This document shows, one piece after another, positions 18,001-24,940 of a stretch of 64,000 nucleotides of DNA. Source of the stretch: DASSUW01 sp963849695 (lineage in GTDB: Bacteria; Actinomycetota; Thermoleophilia; Solirubrobacterales; Solirubrobacteraceae); assembly GCA_963849695.1 (NCBI GenBank), contig CAWKIT010000006.1:1-64000 (forward strand). The letters are read 5' to 3'. The position numbers and the translations under genes were made by a program. The notes beneath the pieces were generated by a model. It saw nothing but the letters and a program-made list of their open reading frames with translations, did not search any database and was not told the origin of the DNA. Each line of letters starts with the position of its first letter. The stretch's first letter is position 1.

Positions 18001-19878
18001 GACACCGAGCAGGCCCGGAACGTGCTCAGGCAGGCGACGCTCGCGTCACGGACGCTGTCGGTCTGGCCGGCGCATCGCGACTGGGTGAACTCGGTCGAGC
18101 CGAGCGCCGACGGCAGACGCGTCGTGACGGCCGGGCGCGACGGAGTCGTGCGCGTCTGGAACCTCGCGCGCGGGCGGGCCGAGACGACGATCAAGGCGCA
18201 CGACGGCTGGGCGCTCGGCGCAAGCCTTTCGCCCGACGGCAGGCATGTCGCGAGCGCAGGCGACGACGGCATCGTCGCCCTCTGGGACCTCAACGGCAAG
18301 CAGGAGCGCGTGCTGCTTCGGGTGCCTCCGGGGAAGGGCCCCAACGGGGTCGAGTTCAGCCCCGACGGACAGCGGGTCATCGTTCCCCTGCTCGACGGCA
18401 CGGTTCGCCTCGTCCCCGTCGATGGTGCCGGACCCCCGACGGTGCTCGGTGAGCACGAGGGCGCGGTCTGGGTGGCCCGGTTCAGCCGGGACGGCACGCA
18501 GGCGGTCAGCGCGGGCGACGATCACTCGGTGCGCGTTTGGAGTCTCGCAACCGGCGAGTCGACCGTGCTCCCACATCCTGGATTGACGCTCTACGGCGTC
18601 GACTTCAGTCCGGATGGAAAGCGCGTCGCCACCGCTTCCGACGACGGAGCGGTGCGGATCTGGAACGCAGACGGTCGTGGAAGGCCGAGGATCATCAGCG
18701 CATCCAAGGAGGCCGTGGACTGGGTGGAGTTCAGCGAGGACGGCAGGAGGCTCGTCACGGCGGGGGACGATGCCGTGGTGCGCGTCTTCGACGCCCGGGG
18801 CGGGCCGCCGCTCGACGAGCTCACGGGCCACAAGGGCATCGTCCTGCGAGCCGCGTTCGTGCCCCATACGGACACCATCGTCAGCGGCGGCGAGGACCAG
18901 ACGCTCAGACGATGGGCGTCGGCGCCCGCGGCGATGTTGCAGGCGCCCGTCACCACGGCGAGCTTCAGGCCCGACGGGCGGCAGGTGCTCACCGGCAGCC
19001 CCTCCGGTCCGTTGCGCATCTGGAATCCAGAGGCCGGCTCGGTGAGGGCCCTACCGGGCCACAGGAGCGCGAGCTTCCCGCAGTTCTCCGCGGACGGCCT
19101 GCGCGCGATCAGCGCGGGCTGGGACGGAACCGCGCGGCTCTGGGACCTCACGAGCGGTCGGCAAACCGTCGTGTTCTCCGCCCCCGACGTCAAGCTGTTC
19201 GCTGCGACGATCGATCCCGCGGGACGCCGGATCGCCGTCGCGGGCGGCCGCCAGGAGATCGTCGTCCAGAACCTCGACGGCGGCGACCGCCAGGTGCTGA
19301 GCGGCCATTCCGGGGTCGTTCGCGATGTCGCGTTCAGCCCCGACGGAACGCGGCTCGCCAGCGCCTCCGACGACGGCACCGTCCGATCGTGGAACGCAGA
19401 GACCGGGGGCCGCGGGCGGAGCCTCCGCGGGCACGGCCAGTCCGTCAACTCCGTTTCCTTCAGCCCCGATGGACGACGCATCCTGAGCGCCGGAGCCGAC
19501 GGCACGATTCGCGTCTGGAATCTCGACGGCGACCCTCCGGTGATCCTCACGGGTCATGAGGGCCCGGTCGCGTCGGCGCGATTCGATCGCTCCGGGGAGC
19601 GCATCGTCAGCGCCGGACGGGACGGCACGATCCGAGTCTGGAGCTCTGCCGGAGGTGAGGCATTGGTAGTGCTCTTCACTCATGACGCCCCGGCGCTCTC
19701 GGCGCAGTTCAGCCCCAGCGGCGACGAGGTCGTGAGCGCCGCCGACGACGGCATCACGCGGGTCACTCCGTGTGAGGTGTGCGGTTCGATCAGCTCGGTC
19801 CTGCGGCTGGCACAGACCCGCGCCGGTCGAGAGCTCACACCCGTCGAGCGTCGGCGCTACCTGCCGAGCAACGACTGA
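15070..19878 (+). CDS. BTAD regulator / double STAND NTPase / WD40 giant protein
   Basis: A 1,602-residue protein. Residues 1-95 are an OmpR/SARP-type winged helix (MKYRLLGPVEVAAEDGPVAL, then VHVSRLRKALP). About 100-245 is the BTAD helical repeat (LDVDRFEQLLDHGRRAL). A first P-loop, GERGIGKT, lies near 296. A second, nSTAND1-like NTPase begins CPFKGLASFDVDDAEYYFGR with GPSGSGKS near 542 and Walker B VVLAVDQFEE. A transmembrane helix follows at about 911-935 (TAFAGLLVALAAITTVAIVA), then 14 WD40 repeats from about 994, enough for two seven-bladed propellers. This looks like a signal-sensing STAND switch tied to DNA binding. A helix between the DNA-binding part and the propellers puts the sensor across the membrane. 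It is convergent with the lanthipeptide-like operon and could regulate it, which is speculation. Confidence 0.88.
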   Translation: MKYRLLGPVEVAAEDGPVALGGPKPRAVLAVLLLNANRPVSTERLAVALWGEDAPAGAAKTVQVHVSRLRKALPDADVVTTTPAGYQLTVQPGELDVDRFEQLLDHGRRALRAGRPDQASAALEEGLALWRGDQALADVAFEPFAAPEINRLEDERLAALETRADAELAAGRHAALVGELQRLVDAHPSRERFAAQLMLALYRSDRQTEALEAYREARAALVEHSGIEPGSELRRLHEAILRQDESLRAPPALELPPELDTVAAPPLEGRAAELSRLEEAWERARAGEGSLVTLTGERGIGKTRLAAELAGEVHRHGAAVLYATGAGPPATVRAMFARAREATDPLLAVVDDADRLTPDLRAELEQLAASLAGLPVLVVAGARDDTALARANGRAPLALKPLDVEAVAAVVAIYAPGRPPADLPAQSVLEESGGVPARVHEVASDWARLEASRRVEAVAEQAARGRVRLRTMEDELAGGVKDLQAARERAAQVGAGDGPVVCPFKGLASFDVDDAEYYFGRERLVAALVARLVGAPLLGIVGPSGSGKSSALRAGLLPALASGVLPGSSDWEQVVIRPGEHPLEELNRTGAAVSDQARVVLAVDQFEETFMACDDERERAAFVGSLVHAARDTRGRCMVVLAIRADHYERCAAYPELSSLLAANHVLVTSMRRDELRQAIERPAQRVGLGVEPELVDALVADVEGAPGALPLLSTALLELWQQRDGRRLRHAAYERTGGVRGAVARLAEDAYGRLDPAQQGIAHSILVRLAAEGPGGRVERRRVPLAELETERGGDVARVVELFTDQRLLTVTAGSVEVAHEALLREWPRLHGWIEQDRVGLRIHRGVTAAAHEWRRLDRDEGALFRGSRLTEALDWRDTHDVTLNELEREFLDASHARRRSERAYRRRWIRTAFAGLLVALAAITTVAIVALYQGREAERQRDIAASRELAARATSFLDGDPGLSLALALEALDRQDTEQARNVLRQATLASRTLSVWPAHRDWVNSVEPSADGRRVVTAGRDGVVRVWNLARGRAETTIKAHDGWALGASLSPDGRHVASAGDDGIVALWDLNGKQERVLLRVPPGKGPNGVEFSPDGQRVIVPLLDGTVRLVPVDGAGPPTVLGEHEGAVWVARFSRDGTQAVSAGDDHSVRVWSLATGESTVLPHPGLTLYGVDFSPDGKRVATASDDGAVRIWNADGRGRPRIISASKEAVDWVEFSEDGRRLVTAGDDAVVRVFDARGGPPLDELTGHKGIVLRAAFVPHTDTIVSGGEDQTLRRWASAPAAMLQAPVTTASFRPDGRQVLTGSPSGPLRIWNPEAGSVRALPGHRSASFPQFSADGLRAISAGWDGTARLWDLTSGRQTVVFSAPDVKLFAATIDPAGRRIAVAGGRQEIVVQNLDGGDRQVLSGHSGVVRDVAFSPDGTRLASASDDGTVRSWNAETGGRGRSLRGHGQSVNSVSFSPDGRRILSAGADGTIRVWNLDGDPPVILTGHEGPVASARFDRSGERIVSAGRDGTIRVWSSAGGEALVVLFTHDAPALSAQFSPSGDEVVSAADDGITRVTPCEVCGSISSVLRLAQTRAGRELTPVERRRYLPSND

Positions 19879-19883
19879 GTCGC

Positions 19884-19898
19884 GCGGCGCGGCGCCGC
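19884..19898. terminator. GC-rich palindrome between convergent genes
   Basis: GCGGCGC-G-GCGCCGC is a perfect 7-base inverted repeat around one base, in the 23-base gap between the stops of the WD40 giant (plus) and the Cys-Cys peptide gene (minus). It could form a short hairpin acting on both strands. There is no T-run, so termination is only a guess. Confidence 0.35.
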
Positions 19899-19901
19899 CG
19901 A

Positions 19902-20105
19902 TCAATCGCAGCAGCCGGAGCGTCTCGTCCGTTTCGTGGGCCTGTCGTAAGCCATCGGCTGGTCGGCGCCGACCGGCAGGATCTCGGTCTCCGGCAGAAG
20001 GAGTGCATCGGCGGGCGCCCGCAAGCTGATCTCGCCGCACAGGAACTCCGCCTCGCGATCCTCGATCTCGCTCTCGAAGACGGCCTCGAGCGTCGTGTCG
20101 CTCAT
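19902..20105 (-). CDS. candidate lanthipeptide precursor peptide (67 aa)
   Basis: Last gene of the kinase/HopA1/LanC operon. The ATG at 20103-20105 shares a base with the upstream TGA (TGATG), so it is coupled; a GTG just before it at 20108 is in frame. Residues 1-52 are acidic and leader-like (TLEAVFESEIEDREAEFLCG, then APADALLLPETEILPVG). Residues about 53-67 are basic and end TKRTRRSGCCD, with Thr57, Thr60 and Ser63 ahead of Cys65 and Cys66. Such a layout suits dehydration of Ser/Thr and Cys addition. A precursor at the 3' end of the operon is unusual, and the core would be short. I see no decarboxylase, protease or transporter gene near it. Alternatively it is an uncharacterised small protein. 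Confidence 0.6.
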   Translation of the reverse strand: MSDTTLEAVFESEIEDREAEFLCGEISLRAPADALLLPETEILPVGADQPMAYDRPTKRTRRSGCCD

Positions 20106-20605
20106 CACGGGTTCCGTCCTTTACCGGCCGCTGGTTGAACCGGACCGTCGCCCTCGTCGGCCGGTGGGCGAGGAACCAGGTGCGGACCGGGCCCTTCGTC
20201 GTCCGTCAGGCGAGGGACCAGGTCCAGAAGCTGCGCTGCCACGTAGCGTGATCCGGGGATCAACGGCCACGTGCTCATGAGCCCGCCCAAGAGCTGCCCC
20301 TCGAGGACCGCGGCCGCCTCCTCCGAGAAGGCCGGCTCGAACATCGTCTCGCTTCGCACCCAGACCACAGTGCGGCCGCCCTCGGTGTCGTCGAGCGGAG
20401 CACTGTCGACGATGGCGTCCGGGGGGAAGTCCATATACCGCTGGAAGTTGAGATCCGAGTGCATCCGGACGTCGCCTCCGCGCCCCTGACCGACGAAGCC
20501 GACGAGTGCCATCACCTCCACGGTCTCCCGTCTGTCCGAGTTCGGATCCTCGACGAGCCGCTCGACGATGGGATTGAGCGGCGGCTGGGTTATGCGGCCG
20601 TTCAC
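20105..20605 (-). CDS. unknown protein of the lanthipeptide-like operon
   Basis: A 166-residue protein starting at a GTG (20603-20605) that overlaps the LanC stop, with AAGGAGAG just upstream. The N-terminus reads MNGRITQPPLNPIVERLVED and the middle GGDVRMHSDLNFQRYMDFPP. The C-terminal 35 residues are rich in Pro, Gly and Asp and look disordered. No signal peptide or membrane segment, and no motif I recognise. Tight coupling to both neighbours suggests a role in making, binding or protecting against the peptide. It could also itself be a long-leader substrate, but it has no Cys, which argues against that. Confidence 0.65.
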   Translation of the reverse strand: MNGRITQPPLNPIVERLVEDPNSDRRETVEVMALVGFVGQGRGGDVRMHSDLNFQRYMDFPPDAIVDSAPLDDTEGGRTVVWVRSETMFEPAFSEEAAAVLEGQLLGGLMSTWPLIPGSRYVAAQLLDLVPRLTDDEGPGPHLVPRPPADEGDGPVQPAAGKGRNP

Positions 20606-21895
20606 TGATCTCTCCTTGGCCGGGGTACCTGCGACTGTATGGACGCACCAACTGGGCTGTCAACCCTCGCCCGGCGACGGACGAGCAGCGGGGTCGCCAC
20701 ACCGGGATCGAGCAGGCGGAGGTAGAACATCCCGATGCCGGCGAAGCCGAGCATCAACGCCGGCGTCTCGCCGCGGGGCGTTCCGCACGGGAAACTCCGC
20801 GCGCCGGGCCCGTGGTGGAGCTCGATGCCCCGCCGGCCCACCTCGGCTGCGAGGCGCGCAAGCCGATCCCCGCGACGGTCCGCCGCGTAGAGCAGCACGT
20901 CGCCGGCACCCGCGGCGCCGTGACAGAGCGAGAAGTCGCCAGGGGCATGAGTGAGAAGCCCGGCTACATGCCGCTCGCACGCCGCAACCGCCGCCGCCGC
21001 GTCGCGGTCGACAGCCGCCGACCCGAGCAGCGCTGCCGCGCGGAGGCGTGACAGGGCTATTCCGGGAGCGCCGTTGCACCACGAGTCGGCGGTCGGCATC
21101 GGAGCATCGCGGCGCGCGCGCCGGCCGACGTCGCGGAGATCCGCCCAGGTTCGGCTCCGAGAGTCGAACCACGAGCGCTCGTACGCGAAGGCGCTCAGGG
21201 CCGCGTCTCTGAACCGAGCGTCGCCGGTGACGGCGAACAGCTCGGCGAGAGCGTGCCCGATGCCGGCGGCGCCGTGGGCGAAGCCGCAGGGGTTGTGCAG
21301 CGAGCGCCGGCCGGGCTGCGCCCAGGACCACCCCGCCGGCCCGCGCTCGGCCTTGGCGATCACCTCCTCGCCCAGCGAGGCCGCCGCTTCGACCAGCCAC
21401 GCGTCGTCGAGCCGGTCGTTCAGGGCGAGGAGGCCCGCCACCGCTCCGGCGGAGCCGCTCATCACGTCCGCGGACGCCGTTCGGGTGCCGTTCCGGCGCC
21501 ACGCGGCGAGCAGCCTGCGGGCTGGTTCGAGCGGCTCCTCAGCCGGCGAGCAGCTCGGCGACCCGTTCCGCCGCGTACACGACTCCGATGGGGCCGAGAT
21601 ACAGCCCGTCCCGGTGGTCCGGGTGGATGGCGCCGGCGTGGTCGAGCGCATGCCGGATCGCCCCGAGCGCCGTTGCTCGGAGGAGGTCGTCGTCGAGCCG
21701 TGCGCCGGCTTCGGCCAGAAACAGCGCGACGCCGCTCGAGCCCCCGTAGAGGTCGGGGCCGAGCGCCGCGTTCGCGCCGTAGGGCTCGTCCCGTGGGAGG
21801 GCTCCGATCCAGTTGCAGCGCCCATCGAACCAGATCGCCGACTTCGCGATCGCGTGCGCGAGCTCGGCGGCCGCTTCGCCGAACTCAGAGCTCAT
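20602..21895 (-). pseudogene. lanC: LanC-family lanthionine cyclase, one frameshift
   Basis: LanC-like cyclase, which joins Cys thiols to dehydrated Ser/Thr. The ATG at 21893-21895 lies inside the end of the HopA1-like gene (11-base overlap). The first half ends HPDHRDGLYLGPIGVVYAAE and then meets a TGA at 21539-21541. The second half continues one frame over: EEPLEPARRLLAAW, SADVMSGSAGAVAGLLAL, FAHGAAGIGHALAELF, WCNGAPGIALSR and CHGAAGAGDVLLYAA. The conserved active-site His (FAHG) and the three zinc ligands (Cys of WCNG, Cys-His of CHG) are all there. Removing one T near 21540 restores AELLAGEEPLEPARR and a roughly 430-residue protein of normal length. All catalytic residues are retained, so I think the gene is functional or only just broken. 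It is not a homopolymer run, unlike most frame changes in this window. Confidence 0.8.
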
Positions 21896-22874
21896 ATCGA
21901 TCCTGGGATCCAGGCGCCAGATACGGGACGTCGATGTCGAGTCCGCGCTCCGCGAAGCGGCGGGCGACGGCGCCGATCCGATCCTCGAGCCGGCGCGCGC
22001 CGCTTTCGTGGGCGTCCACCAGCCCTTCGGCCACCAATCGGCAGCGGCTCGTCCCGAAGCTCGCGCCCAGGCTGGGCCGGTGCTCGCCGACGGCGACGCC
22101 GGGGGCGAGCGGCTTCGCGAACGCCGGCGGCTCGCCGTGCAGGTGCTGCCGGCACCTGGAGACGAGCGTTCGCAAAGACTCGCGCGCGCGCGCGAAGTCG
22201 CCGTCATCCAGGTAGAGGACCGCCGCGTCGCAACGGTCGAAGCCCCCGGGATCGCCGACCACCTTGAGGTCGAAGGGGATCCTCGCTCGGTTGAGCACCC
22301 GCGTACCGGTGTCGACGAGGGGGGTGGCGCCTTCCACGGTGATGTTGAAGTAGACGCGCACCTCGGCCCGGCCTGCGCTCGGCTCGGTGTCGCCGAATGC
22401 CGTGTAGAACCCCGGCGAGCCGGCCAGCGTCTCCTTGGGACGGCGGACGCTCACGAGTGCGCCGGGGGCCAATCTGCGGCCACCTTCGCGACACTGCGAC
22501 ACCGGCACGCGCGCGCGAAGACCGTCCCGCACGATCACTGCGGTGCCACGTCGGCGGCTCTCGACACGCCACCCCGGCTCCCAGCCGCCCGCTCCGGAGT
22601 TGACCCGGGAGAGGGCTTCGACCAGCGCCCGATCGAGCCGTCGCGCACCGTCCTTCGCTCCTACCGGCACCGGCCGCCCCTGGGTGTAGAACCATCGGTA
22701 CAGCTCGCTCTCCAGCCCGCCGATCAGAAACTCCCGCGCGGCAGCGGGCGCAAGCGCCGCCGCGACCGCCGGCGGAAGCGGCCGCGAGCGTCGCCCGAAC
22801 CAGGTGTAGGAAGTCGCTGACGTCACCGCGACGGCGCGCAGGGCCGATTCGACCTGCTCGCGGTATCGGATCAT
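21885..22874 (-). CDS. HopA1-like lyase (class V lanthipeptide LanY-type)
   Basis: A 329-residue protein of the type III effector HopA1 family. The hallmark ELYRWFYTQGRPVP is at about residue 56. Further segments are LVSVRRPKETLAGSPGFYTA, VRVYFNITVEGATPLVD, and the C-terminal HRPSLGASFGTSRCRLVAEG, typical of actinobacterial members. In class V lanthipeptide (lexapeptide, cacaoidin) and thioamitide pathways a HopA1-like protein works with an APH-like kinase to dehydrate Ser/Thr, probably eliminating the phosphate. The ATG overlaps the kinase stop (ATGA), so the two are made together. No signal peptide; cytosolic. Confidence 0.82.
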   Translation of the reverse strand: MIRYREQVESALRAVAVTSATSYTWFGRRSRPLPPAVAAALAPAAAREFLIGGLESELYRWFYTQGRPVPVGAKDGARRLDRALVEALSRVNSGAGGWEPGWRVESRRRGTAVIVRDGLRARVPVSQCREGGRRLAPGALVSVRRPKETLAGSPGFYTAFGDTEPSAGRAEVRVYFNITVEGATPLVDTGTRVLNRARIPFDLKVVGDPGGFDRCDAAVLYLDDGDFARARESLRTLVSRCRQHLHGEPPAFAKPLAPGVAVGEHRPSLGASFGTSRCRLVAEGLVDAHESGARRLEDRIGAVARRFAERGLDIDVPYLAPGSQDRYEL

Positions 22875-23935
22875 CTCGACAGCCCGAGCAGGTCCGCCGA
22901 CGCTTCGTCCGGCCGGCGTAGGACGTTCCGGCTCAGCGGCACGAGATAGGCGACGCGGGCGTGCAGCTCATCGTGGCCCTGAGCCTCCTCGAGCGCCGCC
23001 GTCAGCAGGCGCAGCCCAGCGAAGCGGGATGCGCGACGCAGCGTCCGGCTCAGCTCAGGCGCGGTTGCCCGAGCATGATCCGCGTACGCGCTCCAGAACG
23101 CCCGCAGCACGGGTCGCATCCGCCGCAGCGGCAGCCCGGCGTGTGCGAGGAGTCGACCCGGGTCCAGCGGGTCGATGATCGGGATCGACTGGAGCCACGC
23201 GCGCAGGTACTCGCCGAGATAGGCGCCGATGTCGAAGGCCGGATCGCCCGGGCCGCAGAGCTCCCAGTCGATCAGCTGCAGGCGCGTCCATCGCCTCGAA
23301 GCGTCGCGTCGCACTGCGACGAGGTTGTCCCACCGGATGTCCCCGTGAATCACCGCGTCGTCCCGCCACGTAGCGGGGAGCTCGTCGAGCGCAGCGCACA
23401 GCTCTTGGCTGCCCTGGATGATGCGCGTGAGCTCGATGGCCGCGGGGCTCATCCCCCGGATCGACTCCAGGTCGGGCTCGTGCACCCGCAACGCCGGCCT
23501 CGGATCCATGGGCTCGACGTCCAGCGCGGCGGGAGCGACCGCATGCAGGAGCGCCAGCGCCCGCCCGGCATCGCGTGCGAGGGCGCAGGAGAACCGGCCG
23601 CGCGCGTGGTGGCGTGTCAGGTCCCGTGCATGACGTGCCGACTCGAAGACGATCAGTCCCTCTGCGTGATCATGGACAACGAGCCTCGGAAGCCACCGCG
23701 CGAGCCCGTCGACGGCGGCCAAGCGCTCCAGCACGGCCGCCTCACGGGCCACGCCGGCGCCGTCCGCCCCGTCGGCCGCCTTGAGCACGAAGCAGGGCCC
23801 GTCCTCGGTCGTGACGACGAAGACGCGGTTCAGCCGCGACGTGTCGGCGACGCGGAGCCCGCCGTGCACGACCGCCCTCGGGCTGAGCAGCTTCCGGTCG
23901 AGGAGGTACCCGGCGACGTCCGCGGCGGCGAGCAC
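22871..23935 (-). CDS. APH-like kinase (class V lanthipeptide LanK-type)
   Basis: Aminoglycoside-phosphotransferase-fold kinase of about 354 residues. The nucleotide-binding Lys is in CFVLKAADGADG, the catalytic loop is VIHGDIRWDNLVAV and the metal-binding motif is LIDWELCGPGDPAFDIGAYL. I start it at GTG 23935, which has a GGAAGGA ribosome-binding site at a good distance. TTG at 23959 is possible but has no such site and falls inside a direct repeat. In class V lanthipeptide and thioamitide pathways such kinases phosphorylate Ser/Thr of the precursor before elimination. The HopA1-like and LanC genes directly downstream fit this role. An antibiotic-resistance kinase is the alternative, less likely in this context. 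Confidence 0.8.
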   Translation of the reverse strand: MLAAADVAGYLLDRKLLSPRAVVHGGLRVADTSRLNRVFVVTTEDGPCFVLKAADGADGAGVAREAAVLERLAAVDGLARWLPRLVVHDHAEGLIVFESARHARDLTRHHARGRFSCALARDAGRALALLHAVAPAALDVEPMDPRPALRVHEPDLESIRGMSPAAIELTRIIQGSQELCAALDELPATWRDDAVIHGDIRWDNLVAVRRDASRRWTRLQLIDWELCGPGDPAFDIGAYLGEYLRAWLQSIPIIDPLDPGRLLAHAGLPLRRMRPVLRAFWSAYADHARATAPELSRTLRRASRFAGLRLLTAALEEAQGHDELHARVAYLVPLSRNVLRRPDEASADLLGLSR

Positions 23936-23956
23936 GCGCCGATCCTTCCGGTGATC

Positions 23957-23973
23957 CAAGCGAGTTGCAAGCG
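23957..23973 (-). promoter_or_regulatory. 11-bp-spaced direct repeat upstream of the lanthipeptide-like operon
   Basis: On the minus strand CGCTTG occurs twice with starts 11 bases apart (CGCTTGCAACTCGCTTG), ending about 22 bases before the preferred GTG start of the kinase. Direct heptamer-like repeats one helical turn apart just upstream of the -10 region are the normal binding sites of SARP/BTAD regulators. The nearest such regulator is encoded at 25669. Only two repeats are present, so chance is not excluded. Confidence 0.4.
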
Positions 23974-23996
23974 CCGTGTGGGCGCCGGTGTGAAGC

Positions 23997-24305
23997 TCAC
24001 GCGCGGACTCGGTGGCCCACGCAGTTCGGGGCGTCGCAGATGGCGGGCGCCCGGTTGGTGCGGCCGGCGGTCGTCACGTCCAGCCGCGGGTGCAGGGCGG
24101 CTGCGATCTCGCGCAGCGTGCGGTCGGCGTCGCACACCGCGCCGGCGCGCTCGAGCGCCTTCAGCGCGGCGCGACACGCGGCGGCGGTCGCCCGCACGCC
24201 GAACGGCGCGGCGGGAGGCAGCGTCGGGTCGTCGGTCGCGCGCCGGCGACCGGGGCGACCGAGGGGGCGCCAGACTCGGCGCGACGGGATGGTGGGATGG
24301 ATCAC
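23997..24305 (-). CDS. small hypothetical protein (102 aa)
   Basis: GTG start at 24305 with AAGAGGA about 8 bases upstream. Arg-rich N-terminus (SRRVWRPLGRPGRRRATDD), then a helical stretch RATAAACRAALKALERAGAV with four Cys across the protein. No family recognised, no signal peptide or membrane helix. It sits between the kinase operon and another small gene on the same strand. It may be the first gene read into the operon, but 61 bases and the direct repeat separate them. Confidence 0.45.
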   Translation of the reverse strand: MIHPTIPSRRVWRPLGRPGRRRATDDPTLPPAAPFGVRATAAACRAALKALERAGAVCDADRTLREIAAALHPRLDVTTAGRTNRAPAICDAPNCVGHRVRA

Positions 24306-24386
24306 GGCAGGTCCTCTTGGTGGCGGTGGACCCGCACCATCCCCCGGGGTGCTTGCGGGGCGGTTACAGAGTGCTGACAGCGGCTG

Positions 24387-24557
24387 TCAGGCGACGCTCG
24401 AGTACGGCCCGATCGCCGCCGCGACGTCGAGCGCGAAGCCCTGGCGCGCGGCGCGGGCGCGAGCGATCCGCTCCGCGCTCGCGGCGTCGCCCGCCCGGAC
24501 GTTGCCGTGCCAGCGGGTGCGCGTCTCGCGGTCGAGTCCGACGATGAGGTAGATCAC
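24387..24557 (-). CDS. small conserved-type hypothetical protein (56 aa)
   Basis: GTG start at 24555-24557 with AAGGAGC six bases upstream. The protein begins VIYLIVGLDRETRTRWHGNV and continues ASAERIARARAARQGFALDV, ending AAAIGPYSSVA. This pattern (a short beta strand, the WHGNV motif, an Ala/Arg helix and a GP-SSV end) is a recurring small protein in Solirubrobacterales genomes as I know them; function unknown. It is divergent from a candidate plus-strand small gene across a gap with TGCAAAC direct repeats. Confidence 0.65.
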   Translation of the reverse strand: MIYLIVGLDRETRTRWHGNVRAGDAASAERIARARAARQGFALDVAAAIGPYSSVA

Positions 24558-24669
24558 AGCGGCTCCTTCGGGGGTTTCTCTCTTGGAGGCACAGGAACCC
24601 GCCGCAGATACATCGTGTGGTCAGGCCACGGCGAGGTTCGCGCGCGGGTGAAAGTGGCTGTTGGCCGTT

Positions 24670-24717
24670 TGCAAACCGGCTGCAAACGCTCTCGAAGAGC
24701 TTGCACGGCATGCAAGC
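24670..24717. promoter_or_regulatory. TGCAAAC direct repeats and adjacent palindrome
   Basis: TGCAAAC starts at 24670 and again at 24681, exactly 11 bases apart. Just after it, GCTTGCA-CGGCA-TGCAAGC (24699-24717) is a perfect 7-base inverted repeat around 5 bases. Both lie in the gap between two divergent small genes. The direct repeat has the geometry of a SARP/BTAD site; the palindrome overlaps the candidate ATG at 24710. Confidence 0.4.
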
Positions 24718-24898
24718 CCACGTGCTCCCCACCAATCCGTCCCACCGCATCATGCGCCGCCAGCTGTCGGATGTGCTGGCCCCGGCCGCCGACGTGACCC
24801 CGCACGACCGGCAGCGCGCGCTCGTCCAGGCGAGCCTGCTGACGCGTTCGCACCCGGGCGAGGCGCGCACACAGCGCCGCGGCTGGGTGCTCGGCTGA
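24710..24898 (+). CDS. small hypothetical protein (62 aa)
   Basis: ATG at 24710 with a weak GAAGAG upstream. It reads MQAHVLPTNPSHRIMRRQLS, then ADVTPHDRQRALVQASLLTR, and ends QRRGWVLG. Basic, soluble, no known motif. The frame has a plausible codon pattern, but the start lies within a palindrome and the gene is short. Ends 43 bases before the convergent ECF sigma gene. Confidence 0.4.
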   Translation: MQAHVLPTNPSHRIMRRQLSDVLAPAADVTPHDRQRALVQASLLTRSHPGEARTQRRGWVLG

Positions 24899-24940
24899 CC
24901 CGGCGCCGTCGCGGCGCCCCGCCGCGGCGGCGCCCATGCC

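Noticed and set aside
22871..23935. Antibiotic-resistance aminoglycoside phosphotransferase
   Set aside because: The fold fits, but direct coupling to HopA1-like and LanC genes favours a precursor kinase.
24699..24717. Palindrome as a transcription terminator
   Set aside because: It lies between divergent starts, where a terminator makes little sense; an operator is more likely.
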